Shown piece after piece: positions 34,418 to 44,224 of a stretch of 62,343 nucleotides of DNA (the stretch's first letter is position 1; each line of letters begins with the position of its first letter). The stretch spans positions 1 to 62,343 of the forward strand of contig NZ_PEBK01000005.1 of assembly GCF_002802905.1 (NCBI RefSeq), written 5' to 3'. The notes beneath the pieces are model-generated. The model was not told the DNA's origin, did no database searches, and was given only the letters and a program-made list of their open reading frames with translations. A program made the translations under genes and the position numbers. This DNA is from Bifidobacterium simiarum. Its GTDB lineage: Bacteria; Actinomycetota; Actinomycetes; Actinomycetales; Bifidobacteriaceae.

Positions 34418-35971
34418 ATGATGGCACGGAACGAAGCGGAAAACCCGACGGAGGAGATCGTGGCGGCGTCGGACGAACGGGAACATGCGATGTACGAGCG
34501 GTTCCTCGGCATCGACGACGATCTGGAGAAGCGCCTGTACCTCATGGGCGTGTGCCGGGAGGGTCCGCATCTGTTCTACCGCGGCATGGCCCGCCACCTG
34601 ACCGAATACATGCCGATCGTCTACGCGCCCACCGTCGCCCGGTCGATCATGGAATACGACCGGCACTACACCTCGTCCGATGTGGCGTACGTCTCCATCG
34701 ACCATCCCGAACTCATCAAGGACGCGCTGCGCAAGTACGCCGGGGATCGCCGGATCGAACTGATCGTCGCCACCGACGGCGAAGGCATCCTTGGCATCGG
34801 CGATTGGGGCGCTCAGGGCGCGGAGATCCTCACCGGCAAGCTCGCAGTCTACACGGCCGCCGCCGGCATCGATCCGTCGCACGTCCTGCCGGTGATGATC
34901 GACGCCGGCACGAACCGTACGGAGCTCCTCGACAACCCGCGGTACGTGGGCAATCGCTTCCCCCGCGTGCGCGGCGAACGCTACGACCGGTTCATCGACA
35001 CGTTCGTCCACGACTGCCTCGGCCTGTATCCGCACGCCCTACTGCACTGGGAGGACTTCGGCAGGCCCACCGCCGCGCCGATCCTGGAACGCTACCGCCA
35101 TGATCTGCTCACGCTGAACGACGACATCCAGGGCACCGGCGTCACCGTATTGGCCGCCCTCGTCTCCGCCCGACGCATCGCCGGCACGTCTCCCGCCGAC
35201 ACGCGGATCCTGGTCTTCGGCGCGGGAACGGCCGGCGTCGGCATCGCCGATCAGCTGGTCGACGATCTCATCGCCCGCGGAGGCCTGGGCCGTGACGAGG
35301 CCGTCGCCCGCGTGGCGCTGGTGGACCGGTACGGGCTGGTCTATGACGATCAGGACGGACTGACCGACGGACAGCGCCGGTACGCCCGACGTCGCGGCGA
35401 ATTCCCTGGTCTCGACGATCCGACCGATCTGGCCGACGTCGTGGAGGCGTTCCGGCCGACCGTGCTGATCGGCACATCCACGCGGGCCGGGGCGTTCGAC
35501 GAACGGGTGGTCAGGGCCATGGCAAGGCATACGGACCGGCCGCTGATCTGCCCGATCTCGAACCCCACGGAACTGGCCGAAGCCAAGGCCGCCGACGTGA
35601 TCCGCTGGTCCGAAGGCCGGGCGCTCGTCATCACCGGCACGCCGTCCGCGCCGGTGGAGTACGACGGCGTGACTCATCGCATCGGTCAGGGCAATAACGC
35701 GCTGATGTATCCCGGCATCTGCTTCGGTGCGATCGTCGGCAAGGCCCGGCGCATCAGCGACGGCATGCTGCTCGCCGCCGCCTACGCGATCTCCGACATG
35801 ATCGATACGGACGACCCCGGTGCGGCCGTGCTGCCGCCGGTGAGCGAACTGCCCGAGATCTCCCGTCGCGTCGCCGTCGCCGTGGCCCGGCAGGCCGTGG
35901 TCGAAGGGTTGAACCGCGAACCGGTGCCCGACGTCGAAGCGGCGGTGGAGGCGAACATCTGGAGGCCGTGA
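34418..35971 (+). CDS. NAD-dependent malic enzyme / malolactic enzyme
   Basis: A 517-residue malic-enzyme-family protein. It has VYAPTV with Tyr69, ATDGEGILGIGDWGAQG (118-134), general base Lys141, metal ligands in HWEDFG (Glu212, Asp213) and LNDDIQGTG (Asp235/236), and the NAD loop FGAGTAGVG (267-275). The segment VMIDAGTNRTELLDNPRYVGNR is close to malolactic enzymes, which turn malate into lactate and CO2; malic enzymes give pyruvate. Sequence alone does not separate the two. The LysR gene next door recalls MleR-controlled malolactic loci. GAAGGAGAA precedes ATG 34418. Confidence 0.88.
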   Translation: MMARNEAENPTEEIVAASDEREHAMYERFLGIDDDLEKRLYLMGVCREGPHLFYRGMARHLTEYMPIVYAPTVARSIMEYDRHYTSSDVAYVSIDHPELIKDALRKYAGDRRIELIVATDGEGILGIGDWGAQGAEILTGKLAVYTAAAGIDPSHVLPVMIDAGTNRTELLDNPRYVGNRFPRVRGERYDRFIDTFVHDCLGLYPHALLHWEDFGRPTAAPILERYRHDLLTLNDDIQGTGVTVLAALVSARRIAGTSPADTRILVFGAGTAGVGIADQLVDDLIARGGLGRDEAVARVALVDRYGLVYDDQDGLTDGQRRYARRRGEFPGLDDPTDLADVVEAFRPTVLIGTSTRAGAFDERVVRAMARHTDRPLICPISNPTELAEAKAADVIRWSEGRALVITGTPSAPVEYDGVTHRIGQGNNALMYPGICFGAIVGKARRISDGMLLAAAYAISDMIDTDDPGAAVLPPVSELPEISRRVAVAVARQAVVEGLNREPVPDVEAAVEANIWRP

Positions 35972-36081
35972 CCTTACCCGGCGGCGTGCGCCATGCCGAG
36001 GGGTACCGGGGATACACTGGGCCGTAACAGAATCAATCGGCATCCGGCACCTGACTCCGGGCGGACGCAAGCGAGGCGGGC

Positions 36082-37152
36082 ATGGCATCCATCGACAACA
36101 TCCGTGATCTGGAACTGTTCCAGCTGGTGGCGGAGTTGGGCAGCTTCACCGGTGCGGCCGCTGCCGCCGGCGTCACGCAACCCACCGTCTCGCAGGCGGT
36201 GAAGCGTCTCGAACGGCGGTTGGGGGCCACGCTGGTGGAGCGTCGGCGGTTCGGCGCCGGGGGAGAGGCCCGCCTCACCCGCGCCGGTCTTGTGCTGGTT
36301 CGGCATACGGCCGCCATCCTCTCCGAGATCGAAAGCATCCCCGCGGATCTGGCCGCGGCCGGCGTCGGTGACGTCGGTGGCGTCGGTTCGGATGTTGCCC
36401 GGTATCACGTCGGTCTGCCGCCGATCATCGCGGCGTACCTGCTCGGCTGCGACTCCATAGACTCGCTGACCGACGTGCTCTCCAGCCGGCTCGGCGGCGA
36501 CGTGGCCGTGCAGTCGGTCGGATCGGGGACGCTGCGTCATCGGATCGAACGGCATGCGGTGGATTTTGGGGCCGTCGCCTCCGTCGACCGGAATCCCACG
36601 TTCGGCGATGCCCGGGCCTTCCGCATTGCCTCGTTCCCGTTCGTATTCGTGCGATCTCGGGTGAACGGCGTGCCTGCCGCCGGTGGGGCGATGGCTGCTG
36701 GGGCGGCTGTGGCTGTCGGTAGCGGTGCGGCTTCATTTGGGGGTGGTGCGGCGTCGGTGTCGACGTCGGCGTCGGCGTTCGCGGGGGCCGACGCGATCGA
36801 TCTCAACGACGATCGTCTGATGGCGGGACTGCGGTTCGTCACGCTCACCGACGAGTTCGTGCATTCCAAGGCGGCCAATGAGTTCGTGCGCAGTCACGTC
36901 GATCCGACCCGCATCATCGAGGTGGCCGACGTGGAGACGATGAAGTCGATCATCGCCTCGGGGATCGCGGTCGGGATCATGGCCTCCGTGGCGGTCGAAG
37001 GCGATCCGCGCTTCACGGTGATGCCCGTGCGGGGCGCGACCCTGCCGACCTTCGACGTCTACGTCTTCGACGACGTCGTCGAATCCGAGGATGTGCGGAC
37101 GCATGCGGCCATGCAGGCGTTCCTCAATCTCGTCGGCTCCCGACGCGGCTGA
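36082..37152 (+). CDS. LysR-family transcriptional regulator with low-complexity insertion
   Basis: A 356-residue protein. The helix-turn-helix is at 8-40 (LELFQLVAELGSFTGAAAAAGVTQPTVSQAVKRLE). The effector domain follows from about 105 and is interrupted by an Ala/Gly/Ser-rich stretch at about 195-237 (AAGGAMAAGAAVAVGSGAAS and on), which typical LysR proteins lack; the underlying DNA is GCGTCGGTGTCG-like low-complexity sequence. It lies 110 bases after the malic/malolactic enzyme on the same strand, so regulation of that gene by malate is likely by analogy with MleR. Its 3' end is partly repeated at about 37199-37229. Confidence 0.85.
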   Translation: MASIDNIRDLELFQLVAELGSFTGAAAAAGVTQPTVSQAVKRLERRLGATLVERRRFGAGGEARLTRAGLVLVRHTAAILSEIESIPADLAAAGVGDVGGVGSDVARYHVGLPPIIAAYLLGCDSIDSLTDVLSSRLGGDVAVQSVGSGTLRHRIERHAVDFGAVASVDRNPTFGDARAFRIASFPFVFVRSRVNGVPAAGGAMAAGAAVAVGSGAASFGGGAASVSTSASAFAGADAIDLNDDRLMAGLRFVTLTDEFVHSKAANEFVRSHVDPTRIIEVADVETMKSIIASGIAVGIMASVAVEGDPRFTVMPVRGATLPTFDVYVFDDVVESEDVRTHAAMQAFLNLVGSRRG

Positions 37153-37232
37153 GTGGAATTGCGGTAGGGCGGTGGGGTGTGTGGAGTGGTGGAAAGCGAT
37201 GCGGAGACATGCGGCCATGCAGGCGAATATTG

Positions 37233-37263
37233 AAAAAGCCGGAACCCATACGGATCCCGGCTT
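37233..37263 (-). terminator. Terminator downstream of tRNA-Asn
   Basis: Read on the minus strand, AGCCGGGATCC - gtat - GGGTTCCGGCT is followed by TTTTC. It starts seven bases after the tRNA. Confidence 0.8.
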
Positions 37264-37269
37264 CCTTCG

Positions 37270-37342
<73 letters not shown>

Positions 37343-37500
37343 ATGCGTTGCCGTGCAGGCGTTGCGTCATGCACAAGACATAAATAATACATACGCGGCG
37401 TCATGACGCAAATCCTCCGCGTGTCGCGCCGATGCGCATGGGTTTGGCAATGCCGTTGCCGCGTACCTACGGTCCAAAAACCCCGAAATCTGGAATTTGA

Positions 37501-37546
37501 GGTGCCTTAGGGTCGTTTTCGCGTTGAACAACGACCCTAAGGCACC
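37501..37546. repeat. Perfect 17-bp hairpin, 12-base loop
   Basis: GGTGCCTTAGGGTCGTT (37501-37517) and its exact complement (37530-37546) flank the loop TTCGCGTTGAAC. It stands 22 bases past the stop of the ABC-F gene. No T-run follows on either strand. Confidence 0.8.
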
Positions 37547-37567
37547 GTAATTGCGGAGGAATGTGGG

Positions 37568-39304
37568 TCATAGGCGCAGGATCGTGCCGGAGCCGCTGCC
37601 GGAGCCGCCGGAATCGTCGCCGATGACCGCCGCCCTCGGCTCACAGCGCCAGAAGGTGCTGATGCCGGCATCGCGCAGGAACGCGCGGTCGTGCGAAACG
37701 ACGATCACCGTGCCGGGGAACGCGGCCAGTGCGCGGGCCAGTGCCTGCCGCGAATGCAGATCCAGGTGGTTCGTCGGCTCGTCGAGCATGATGAGATGCG
37801 GATGACGTCTGGCACCCAGACACAGCAGCAACTTGCGCAGTTCGCCGGGGGAGGGGCTGCCTCCGGCCAGCAGACGGTCGGGATCGGCGTTGAGCTGGGC
37901 GTAGGCGCTGAGCACTGCGGACCGATCCGCGGCGGACAGTGAAGCCAGCTCCCGCATGGCCTCCCGTGCATTGGCGTCCGTGGTGTTCTGCGCGATCGAC
38001 AGCGTCGGGATTGCCGGTTGCGCGGCACGGAGTCGGCTCAGCAATATCCGGCACAACGTCGATTTGCCCGTGCCGTTGTCGCCTATGAGGCCGATGCGGT
38101 CGTGCGGGCCCACACTGAGCTCGGGGATCGTCAAGCCCATCATTGCGGCATCCACTGCAGTATCCATTGCGGCATCCACTGGGGAATCCGATGCCGGGCC
38201 GGTTGCCACGCCGGTTGCCGCGTCGGTTGTCATACCGGTTGCCGCGTCGGTTGCCATACCGCTTGCGGCTCCGGCGGCGACCACGGAGTCGGAGCCATAC
38301 CGGATCACGCCGGCGTCCAGGTGTATCAGTTCCGTGCGATGACTGGCCTCGGCATCCATCCAGATGTCGCCGTCATAGCGTTTCGCCGCGGTCACGATGG
38401 ATGCCGTACGCCGTTTCGCCGCGTCCCGCTGGGCGGCAATGCGTGCGCTCGCCGCTCCCGCGCTGCCGTCGGTGCTCAGCGACTTATGCAATTTCAGCAG
38501 ATTGCGGGCGTCATGGTCCTTCCGGTTCATGGCGGCACCTACGGCATGTGCTCGCGTGGACGCCAACGCCGCCTCATGCCTGCGCCGTGCCGTCACGGCC
38601 TCCAGCCGGGCCGCCTCGTGACGGGCCTGATGCAGCGCGGCATCCGATGAACGCCGGTCATGCTCGGCGGAAGCGGCGGCCTGACGGTAGTTGCCCGGAC
38701 GGGTCCTCACCGCGGTGACGTTGCGGCCACGGACGTGATCCCGTTCGAAGAACACGCATCGCTCGGCCAGCGCATCGATGAAACCGACGTCATGCGAGAC
38801 GACGATGCCGATGCCGGTGAAATCCCGCAATGCGGCGACGATGCGGCCGTTCGTGGCCTCATCCACATGGTTCGTGGGTTCGTCAAGCATCAGGACGTCG
38901 GGACGCGTGGCCAGAGCGCAGGCGATCTGCAGTCGTTTGGCCTCGCCGCCGGAAAGTTCCTCGTACCGCCATGGCCAGTCGTCGCCGATGTCGAGATCGC
39001 GGCGGATCCGCATCGTCTCCGGAGACCAGTCCGCGGCGAAATCCTCGAGATTGTCCGGTCGCTCATCGGTGTTCTGTGGACAGTATCCGATGATCAGAGT
39101 AGCGGGGGAGGGCGCCGTCGATCCGCTGTCCGGCCGCAGCGTTCCCATGGCGATGCGCAGCAGCGTGGTCTTGCCGATGCCGTTGTCGCCGAGCACGGCC
39201 GTCCATCCGCGTGGAAACGTCACCGAGACGTCCTCGAAAAGCGGCTCCGCGGCTTCCGGCGGGGTGTAGGTGATGTGGGTGAGTGTGAGTGTTGATATGG
39301 ACAT
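37568..39304 (-). CDS. ABC-F family ATPase with repetitive linker
   Basis: A 578-residue soluble protein with two ABC domains and no membrane segment. The first has GDNGIGKT (39-46), ELSGGEAKR (117-124) and LMLDEPTNH (138-146); the second has GDNGTGKST (408-416), a degenerate signature SPSPGELRK and LIMLDEPTNH. ABC-F proteins act on the ribosome, as translation factors or antibiotic-resistance factors. The inter-domain region ends in an Ala/Thr/Gly repeat (about 342-389, units like ATDAATGMT), encoded by tandem DNA units; ABC-F linkers normally are charged helices. ATG 39304 has GGAGAA ahead. The exact role is unknown. Confidence 0.88.
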   Translation of the reverse strand: MSISTLTLTHITYTPPEAAEPLFEDVSVTFPRGWTAVLGDNGIGKTTLLRIAMGTLRPDSGSTAPSPATLIIGYCPQNTDERPDNLEDFAADWSPETMRIRRDLDIGDDWPWRYEELSGGEAKRLQIACALATRPDVLMLDEPTNHVDEATNGRIVAALRDFTGIGIVVSHDVGFIDALAERCVFFERDHVRGRNVTAVRTRPGNYRQAAASAEHDRRSSDAALHQARHEAARLEAVTARRRHEAALASTRAHAVGAAMNRKDHDARNLLKLHKSLSTDGSAGAASARIAAQRDAAKRRTASIVTAAKRYDGDIWMDAEASHRTELIHLDAGVIRYGSDSVVAAGAASGMATDAATGMTTDAATGVATGPASDSPVDAAMDTAVDAAMMGLTIPELSVGPHDRIGLIGDNGTGKSTLCRILLSRLRAAQPAIPTLSIAQNTTDANAREAMRELASLSAADRSAVLSAYAQLNADPDRLLAGGSPSPGELRKLLLCLGARRHPHLIMLDEPTNHLDLHSRQALARALAAFPGTVIVVSHDRAFLRDAGISTFWRCEPRAAVIGDDSGGSGSGSGTILRL

Positions 39305-39983
39305 GATGGTTCTCCTTGGCGATTCCGCTGAAGGCACGCGACTGCTGAAAGCGCGCGACGGTGCTGATGACATACGACGATGTATGCGGATCATACGGAG
39401 CATGACGTCATGCCGGCGATGATGCCGTGGATGGCATTGCCTTCAGGGCGTGAATAGTCGTGATCGCCGATGCGATGGAACGGCAAGGGGGGGGCGACAG
39501 GCCACAGAGGAGACGATAGCCAGCATGACGCGACATGACGAGGGCATGACGGCTATCGTTGGCCGTCACACGCTGTATGGTCCGCTGTCTATCGGGAAAT
39601 CAATTCGAGAAAACTCCTTCGTGCGGATTCCCTGGCATATCGGGAATCCGGTGATCAAACGGAAACGAGCATACCACCCGAATCCTTCCCATACAACACT
39701 CATACATCAGCGTTTCGATGACCATATGGGTTTTGTGGTTTCCATGGAGCGTTTGGAGGATATCGAGGCTGGAACCTGACGAGTTTTCATGGATCCGACG
39801 ACGAGGCTTCGGAGAAAAAGCCACAAAACTCGATACCTGAGCGGGCACGGGACTAGTTCAGACGATAACGGCAAGCGAAATGGCCCGTTCATTCGGCAGA
39901 GCGAATGAACGGGCCATCGGCTATCTTGCGGCTACCCTGATCAACAGCATTGTTGAAATTTCAACGATGCTCAGGGCAATCCG
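39305..39983. other. Long intergenic region without supported gene
   Basis: This 679-base gap contains short inverted repeats: GATTCCC (39627-39633) with GGGAATC; GTTTTGTGG near 39730 with CCACAAAAC near 39821. The glnA-side hairpin lies at 39880. The longest frame (39450-39779) has no ribosome site, no recognisable domain and an atypical composition, so I do not call it. Confidence 0.5.
39880..39917 (-). terminator. Hairpin downstream of glnA
   Basis: Perfect 16-bp stem ATGGCCCGTTCATTCG / CGAATGAACGGGCCAT with a six-base loop, 67 bases beyond the glnA stop. Read on the minus strand it is followed by TTTCGCTT, a weak T-tract. Confidence 0.7.
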
Positions 39984-41432
39984 TCAGATGTGGTAGTAGA
40001 GCTCGTACTCGAGCGGGGTCGGGGCCAGACGGGCCTGATCGATTTCACCGCGCTTGAGGTCGATCCAGGTCTCGATGAGGTCCTCGGTGAAGACGTCGCC
40101 GGCGGAGAGGAAGTCGTGATCCTCTTCCAGGGCGTCCATGGCCTCGGCCAAGGAGCTCGGCACCTGCTTGATGCCGGCGTGCTCTTCCGGAGGCAGCTCG
40201 TAGAGGTCCTTGTCCACCGGCTCCGGGGGCTCGATGTGGTTCAGGATGCCGTCGAGGCCGGCCATCAGCTGGGCGGAGAAGGCCAGGAACGGGTTGCAGG
40301 ACGGATCCGGGGCGCGGAACTCGATGCGCTTGGAAGCGGGGGAGGTGCCGGCCAGCGGGATACGGATGGCGGCCGAACGGTTACGGGCGGAGTACACGAG
40401 GTTGACAGGAGCCTCGAAGCCCGGAACCAGACGGTGGTAGGAGTTCAGCGACGGGTTGGTGAAGGCAAGCACGGAGGAGGAGTGCTTGATCAGACCGCCG
40501 ATGTACCAGCGAGCGAGGTCGGACAGACCGCCGTAGCCCTGCTCATCGTAGAACAGCGGCTTGCCGTCCTTCCACAGGGACTGGTGGCAGTGCATGCCGG
40601 TGCCGTTGTCGCCTGCGATCGGCTTCGGCATGAAGGTCACGGACTTGCCGTTGAGGAAGGCGGTCTCGTGAACGACGTACTTGTACTTCATCAGGTCGTC
40701 GCCGGCGTGCTGCAGGGTGTTGAAGCGGTAGTTGATCTCCTGCTGGCCAGCGCCGCCGACCTCGTGGTGGGAGCGCTCGAGCTGCAGGCCGACCTTCTGC
40801 AGGTTGGCGACCATGTCGTCGCGCAGGTCCTGGTAGTGGTCGATCGGCGGAACCGGGAAGTAGCCGCGCTTGACGCGGTTCTTGAAGCCCAGGTTCGGGG
40901 TGCCGTCGTCCTCGGTGTCAACGCCGGAGTTCCACGGAGCCTCGATGGAGTCCACCTCGTAGAAGGAGCGCTGCATGGAGTTCTCGAAGCGCACCTTGTC
41001 GAAGATGAAGAACTCGGCCTCAGGAGCGAAGGAGGCGGTGTCGGCGATGCCGGTGGACTTCAGGTAGGCCTCGGCCTTGGCGGCCACCTGACGGGGGTCG
41101 CGGGAGTAGGGCTCATCGGTCAGCGGGTCGACGATGGAGAACGCCACGTTCAGGGTCTTGTGCTTGCGGAACGGGTCGATGTAGGCGGTGGTCACGTCCG
41201 GGACCAGCTTCATATCGGACTCGTTGATGGCCTGGAAGCCCTGGACGGAGGAACCGTCGAACGGCATGCCGTCGGTGAAGGCGTTGTCGGTGAACTCGCT
41301 GGCGGGCACGGTGAAATGCTGCTGAACGCCGATGAGGTCGGTGAAACGGACGGAGACGTACTCGACGCCTTCCTTGTTGATCATCGCTTCGACTTCTTCA
41401 GGCGTGTGGGCGAAAATCTTATTCTCTGCCAC
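39984..41432 (-). CDS. glnA: Glutamine synthetase, type I
   Basis: A 482-residue GSI. It makes glutamine from glutamate, ammonia and ATP as a dodecamer. N-terminal latch strand with [12 protein letters not shown], metal/ATP blocks APEAEFF and [33 protein letters not shown], and RSAAIRIP are present. The GSI-beta insertion and the adenylylation site (Tyr411 in [10 protein letters not shown]) indicate control by GlnE-type adenylylation. The start codon is GTG at 41432, with AAAGGAG upstream. Downstream hairpin at 39880. This is a core gene. Confidence 0.97.
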   Translation of the reverse strand: MAENKIFAHTPEEVEAMINKEGVEYVSVRFTDLIGVQQHFTVPASEFTDNAFTDGMPFDGSSVQGFQAINESDMKLVPDVTTAYIDPFRKHKTLNVAFSIVDPLTDEPYSRDPRQVAAKAEAYLKSTGIADTASFAPEAEFFIFDKVRFENSMQRSFYEVDSIEAPWNSGVDTEDDGTPNLGFKNRVKRGYFPVPPIDHYQDLRDDMVANLQKVGLQLERSHHEVGGAGQQEINYRFNTLQHAGDDLMKYKYVVHETAFLNGKSVTFMPKPIAGDNGTGMHCHQSLWKDGKPLFYDEQGYGGLSDLARWYIGGLIKHSSSVLAFTNPSLNSYHRLVPGFEAPVNLVYSARNRSAAIRIPLAGTSPASKRIEFRAPDPSCNPFLAFSAQLMAGLDGILNHIEPPEPVDKDLYELPPEEHAGIKQVPSSLAEAMDALEEDHDFLSAGDVFTEDLIETWIDLKRGEIDQARLAPTPLEYELYYHI

Positions 41433-41571
41433 GATCGCTCCTTTATTCGTGAGAACTTACGGATAACAGTCTAAAAGTGCGCGTTTCGCGTGGTCGTCGT
41501 TTGGGTTACGAGAATGTTTCGTAATTGCGAAGTCGGTCGTGTCTGGCGGGAAACGGCGGCGGACCGGCAAC

Positions 41572-41607
41572 GAAAACGGCTCCGCACCGGGAACAGTGCG
41601 GAGCCGT
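41572..41607 (-). terminator. Rho-independent terminator of DUF4191 gene
   Basis: Minus-strand reading: ACGGCTCCGCAC - loop - GTGCGGAGCCGT then TTTTCG. Perfect 12-bp stem, 63 bases after the stop. Confidence 0.85.
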
Positions 41608-41669
41608 GGTATCGCTATGTGAGATGAGCGCCTGAAATGAACGCCGAATCCGATCAATCAGGCGATCGA

Positions 41670-42389
41670 TCACTTGCCGCGCATCGCGCGACGGCTGATC
41701 TTCATCTTGCTCGGGTCCATGCCCTTCGGAATGCCCATGGTGGACTTGGCCTGCAGGGTCTGCAGACGGTCGTTGAGCTGCTCCAGCTCGTACTTGGTGA
41801 GCTTGACCTTCTGACGAACGACCGTCTTCTGCAGCTTGTTCAGCGGCACCTGCTTGGGACCGTCGCCCACGCTGATGCGGTGGATCGGGATGTCGGAGCC
41901 GCGGGTGATGCGCTGGATGCGGGTCTCCTCGCGGTTCATGGCCTTCATCACGCGGCCGTAGTCGCCTTCGCCGACGAGGTAGATGCCGGTGCGGCCCGAA
42001 CCGCGCCAGATCGCGTCCTTGGTCTTGGCGTCCACCCAGATCGGCTCCTGCGGGAAGCTGAAGCCGCCCTTGGTGATGTTGTTCAGGATCGCGCCGGTGG
42101 CGCCGGGCTTGCCTTCGAGCTGGCGGAAGCCGACCTTGTCGGCGCGGCGGGTGAGGACGGTGGTGCCCAGCAGCAGGCCGATCATCACGGCCAGCACCAT
42201 GGTCAGGATCCAGTTGAGCCAGCCGAACTTGAAGACGGCGCAGACGATCACGCCCACGATGATCGGTACGATGATGGCGCCCGCGATCAGGAACGGCAGC
42301 TGCTTGTCGTCCTGGGCGGTGAACTGGTAGATCTGCTTGATCTGGCTGAACGTGCTCTGCTTCTTCGGCTTCTTCTTTTCTTCTGCCAT
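41670..42389 (-). CDS. DUF4191 domain membrane protein
   Basis: A 239-residue actinobacterial protein of the DUF4191 family. A Lys-rich N-terminus (EEKKKPKKQ) precedes two transmembrane helices (about 32-52 and 57-77). The rest is cytoplasmic and basic, with GFRQLEGKPGATGAILNNI and a C-terminal R/K-rich tail (KISRRAMRGK). Members commonly lie near glnA in Actinobacteria, as here. Function is unknown. The start at 42389 follows an AAAGGAC site on the minus strand. It has its own terminator before glnA, so the two are probably separate transcripts. Confidence 0.9.
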   Translation of the reverse strand: MAEEKKKPKKQSTFSQIKQIYQFTAQDDKQLPFLIAGAIIVPIIVGVIVCAVFKFGWLNWILTMVLAVMIGLLLGTTVLTRRADKVGFRQLEGKPGATGAILNNITKGGFSFPQEPIWVDAKTKDAIWRGSGRTGIYLVGEGDYGRVMKAMNREETRIQRITRGSDIPIHRISVGDGPKQVPLNKLQKTVVRQKVKLTKYELEQLNDRLQTLQAKSTMGIPKGMDPSKMKISRRAMRGK

Positions 42390-42587
42390 GATGTCCTTTA
42401 CGTAATGTCCTTATGTCTCGTTGTGTCTCGTGAAACGAAGGTGCTGGAGAATAGTGTACTTGACTTTCTGCCAAGCGCGACAGGCCGTCGAACGATTACC
42501 GGGTTGGTTGCCGAGTTGATTACCGGGTTGGCTGCCGGGCGGTCGGCGGGCAGTAGGCGGCCCGATCGGCTACCGTGCCTCGGCCGG

Positions 42588-44054
42588 TCAGCGGGTGTGC
42601 AGCGGCCGGCCGTCGGCCTTGAGCAGGGTTTCTCCCAGCGCCTCCGAGAACGTGGGATGCGGATGGATCAGTCGGGCGGCCTCGCTCAGCGGGATCTCGT
42701 TGCCGACGATCTGCTCGGCCTCGGCGACGATCTCCGACACCTCCGGGCCGACCATGTGCACGCCCACGACGATCCGGGGGGAGTCGTCGCCGCGTCGGCG
42801 TGCGGAAACCAGGCAGATCGACCCGTTCTCCGCGGCCATCAGCGTGCGGGCGTTGCCCAGCATCGGGTAGATGGTCTCCGTCACGTCCTCGTAGTCGCCG
42901 CAGGCCTCGGCCTCCTCCCGGGTCAGGCCAACCGCGGCCGCCTCGGGCATGGAGAACACGACGCGGGGGATCGTGCGTTCCAGTACGGGCTTCGGATGCA
43001 GTCCGGCGATCGCCTCGGCCACGACGACGCCCTGTTCGAACGCCCGGTGGGCCAGCTCGTATCCGCCGGTGATGTCGCCCACTGCCCAGATGCCGGGCAC
43101 GCTGGTACGGCCCAGTTCGTCGGTCGTCACGTAGCGGTGATCGTCGCGGGCGATGCCGACGGAGTCGAACCAGTTCGCGTCGGTGTTGGGATCGCGGCCG
43201 ATCGCGACCAGGACGATCTGCGCGGCGACCGTCTCCTCCGTGGTCTTGTCGCCGTCGCCATGCCGGTAGTGGACGGTGGCGCCCAGATTGACCCCGGTGT
43301 CGATGCCGGTCACCGAGGATCGCGTGACGACGTTGACGCCGAACCGCTTGAGTTCGCGGGTCAGCGTGGAGCCGATGCGACGGTTCCACGCCGACAGCAC
43401 GCTGGACTTGCGGGCCAGCAGCGTCACCTGACTGCCGGCGGCGGCCCACAGGGAGGCGAACTCCAGGGCCACGGCGCCGGAACCGATGACGACCACGCTT
43501 TGCGGGAATTCGTTGAGCTTGAGGGCGGCGTCCGAGTCGATGACCGACTGGGAGAACGCGATGCCGGGCAGCGGACGGGGCCGGGAGCCGGTGGCGATCA
43601 CGACATGGCGGGCGGTGAACGAACGATCGGCGCCATCGGGATCGCGGACGGTCACGACATGCGCCGGGCCGTCGGGACGGGGTTCGCTTCCGGTGACACC
43701 AGCCTCGCCGTGGATCATCGTGACCTTGCGCGCGCGCAGCAGTCCGGAAAGCCCCTCGGTCATGGTGCGGACGGTGGAGTCCTTATATTCCCGCAGACGG
43801 CCGAAGTCGATGCCGTCGACGCTCATCATGATGCCGAAGCGGTCGGCCCGCTGCTCGTGATACATGGTGCGTGCGGCGTGGATCAGCGCCTTGGTGGGGA
43901 TGCACCCGCGGTTGAGGCAGGTGCCGCCCGGCCGGTCGTCCCGCTCCACCACGGCCACGGCAAGGCCGAGCTGTGCGGCCCGCAAGGCCGTGGAATAGCC
44001 GCCGGGGCCTGATCCGACGACGATGACGTCGTAGTCGTAATCCTTGTGTTCCAT
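42588..44054 (-). CDS. lpdA: Dihydrolipoamide dehydrogenase family flavoprotein
   Basis: A 488-residue two-dinucleotide-binding flavoprotein. FAD motif VIVVGSGPGGYSTALRA; redox disulfide Cys46/Cys51 in GGTCLNRGCIPTK; NAD motif VVIGSGAVALEFAS; FAD motif VPGIWAVGDI; C-terminal His-Glu dyad in HPHPTFSEALGE. It re-oxidises dihydrolipoamide in lipoyl complexes. No lipoyl acyltransferase or dehydrogenase E1 gene is in the window, and bifidobacteria are usually described as lacking pyruvate dehydrogenase, so the physiological partner is unclear. It lies between DUF4191 and DUF3043 genes on the same strand. Confidence 0.92.
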   Translation of the reverse strand: MEHKDYDYDVIVVGSGPGGYSTALRAAQLGLAVAVVERDDRPGGTCLNRGCIPTKALIHAARTMYHEQRADRFGIMMSVDGIDFGRLREYKDSTVRTMTEGLSGLLRARKVTMIHGEAGVTGSEPRPDGPAHVVTVRDPDGADRSFTARHVVIATGSRPRPLPGIAFSQSVIDSDAALKLNEFPQSVVVIGSGAVALEFASLWAAAGSQVTLLARKSSVLSAWNRRIGSTLTRELKRFGVNVVTRSSVTGIDTGVNLGATVHYRHGDGDKTTEETVAAQIVLVAIGRDPNTDANWFDSVGIARDDHRYVTTDELGRTSVPGIWAVGDITGGYELAHRAFEQGVVVAEAIAGLHPKPVLERTIPRVVFSMPEAAAVGLTREEAEACGDYEDVTETIYPMLGNARTLMAAENGSICLVSARRRGDDSPRIVVGVHMVGPEVSEIVAEAEQIVGNEIPLSEAARLIHPHPTFSEALGETLLKADGRPLHTR

Positions 44055-44224
44055 ATCACTCCTTGTATCGGGACTATCGGGACGGGCTCATATCGGCCGC
44101 ACCATACAAAACGTCCGCATATCTGATCCGATTATCAGTATGCGGACGATTCCTTACGTTGATTGGGGGATTCCCCGAAGGCGCAACGGCCCCGGCCGGA
44201 CGATCCCCGCAGACTGTCGGACCG

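Noticed and set aside
39450-39779. 109-residue open frame between ABC-F and glnA genes
   Set aside because: No ribosome site, no recognisable fold, and it spans short inverted repeats; more likely non-coding.
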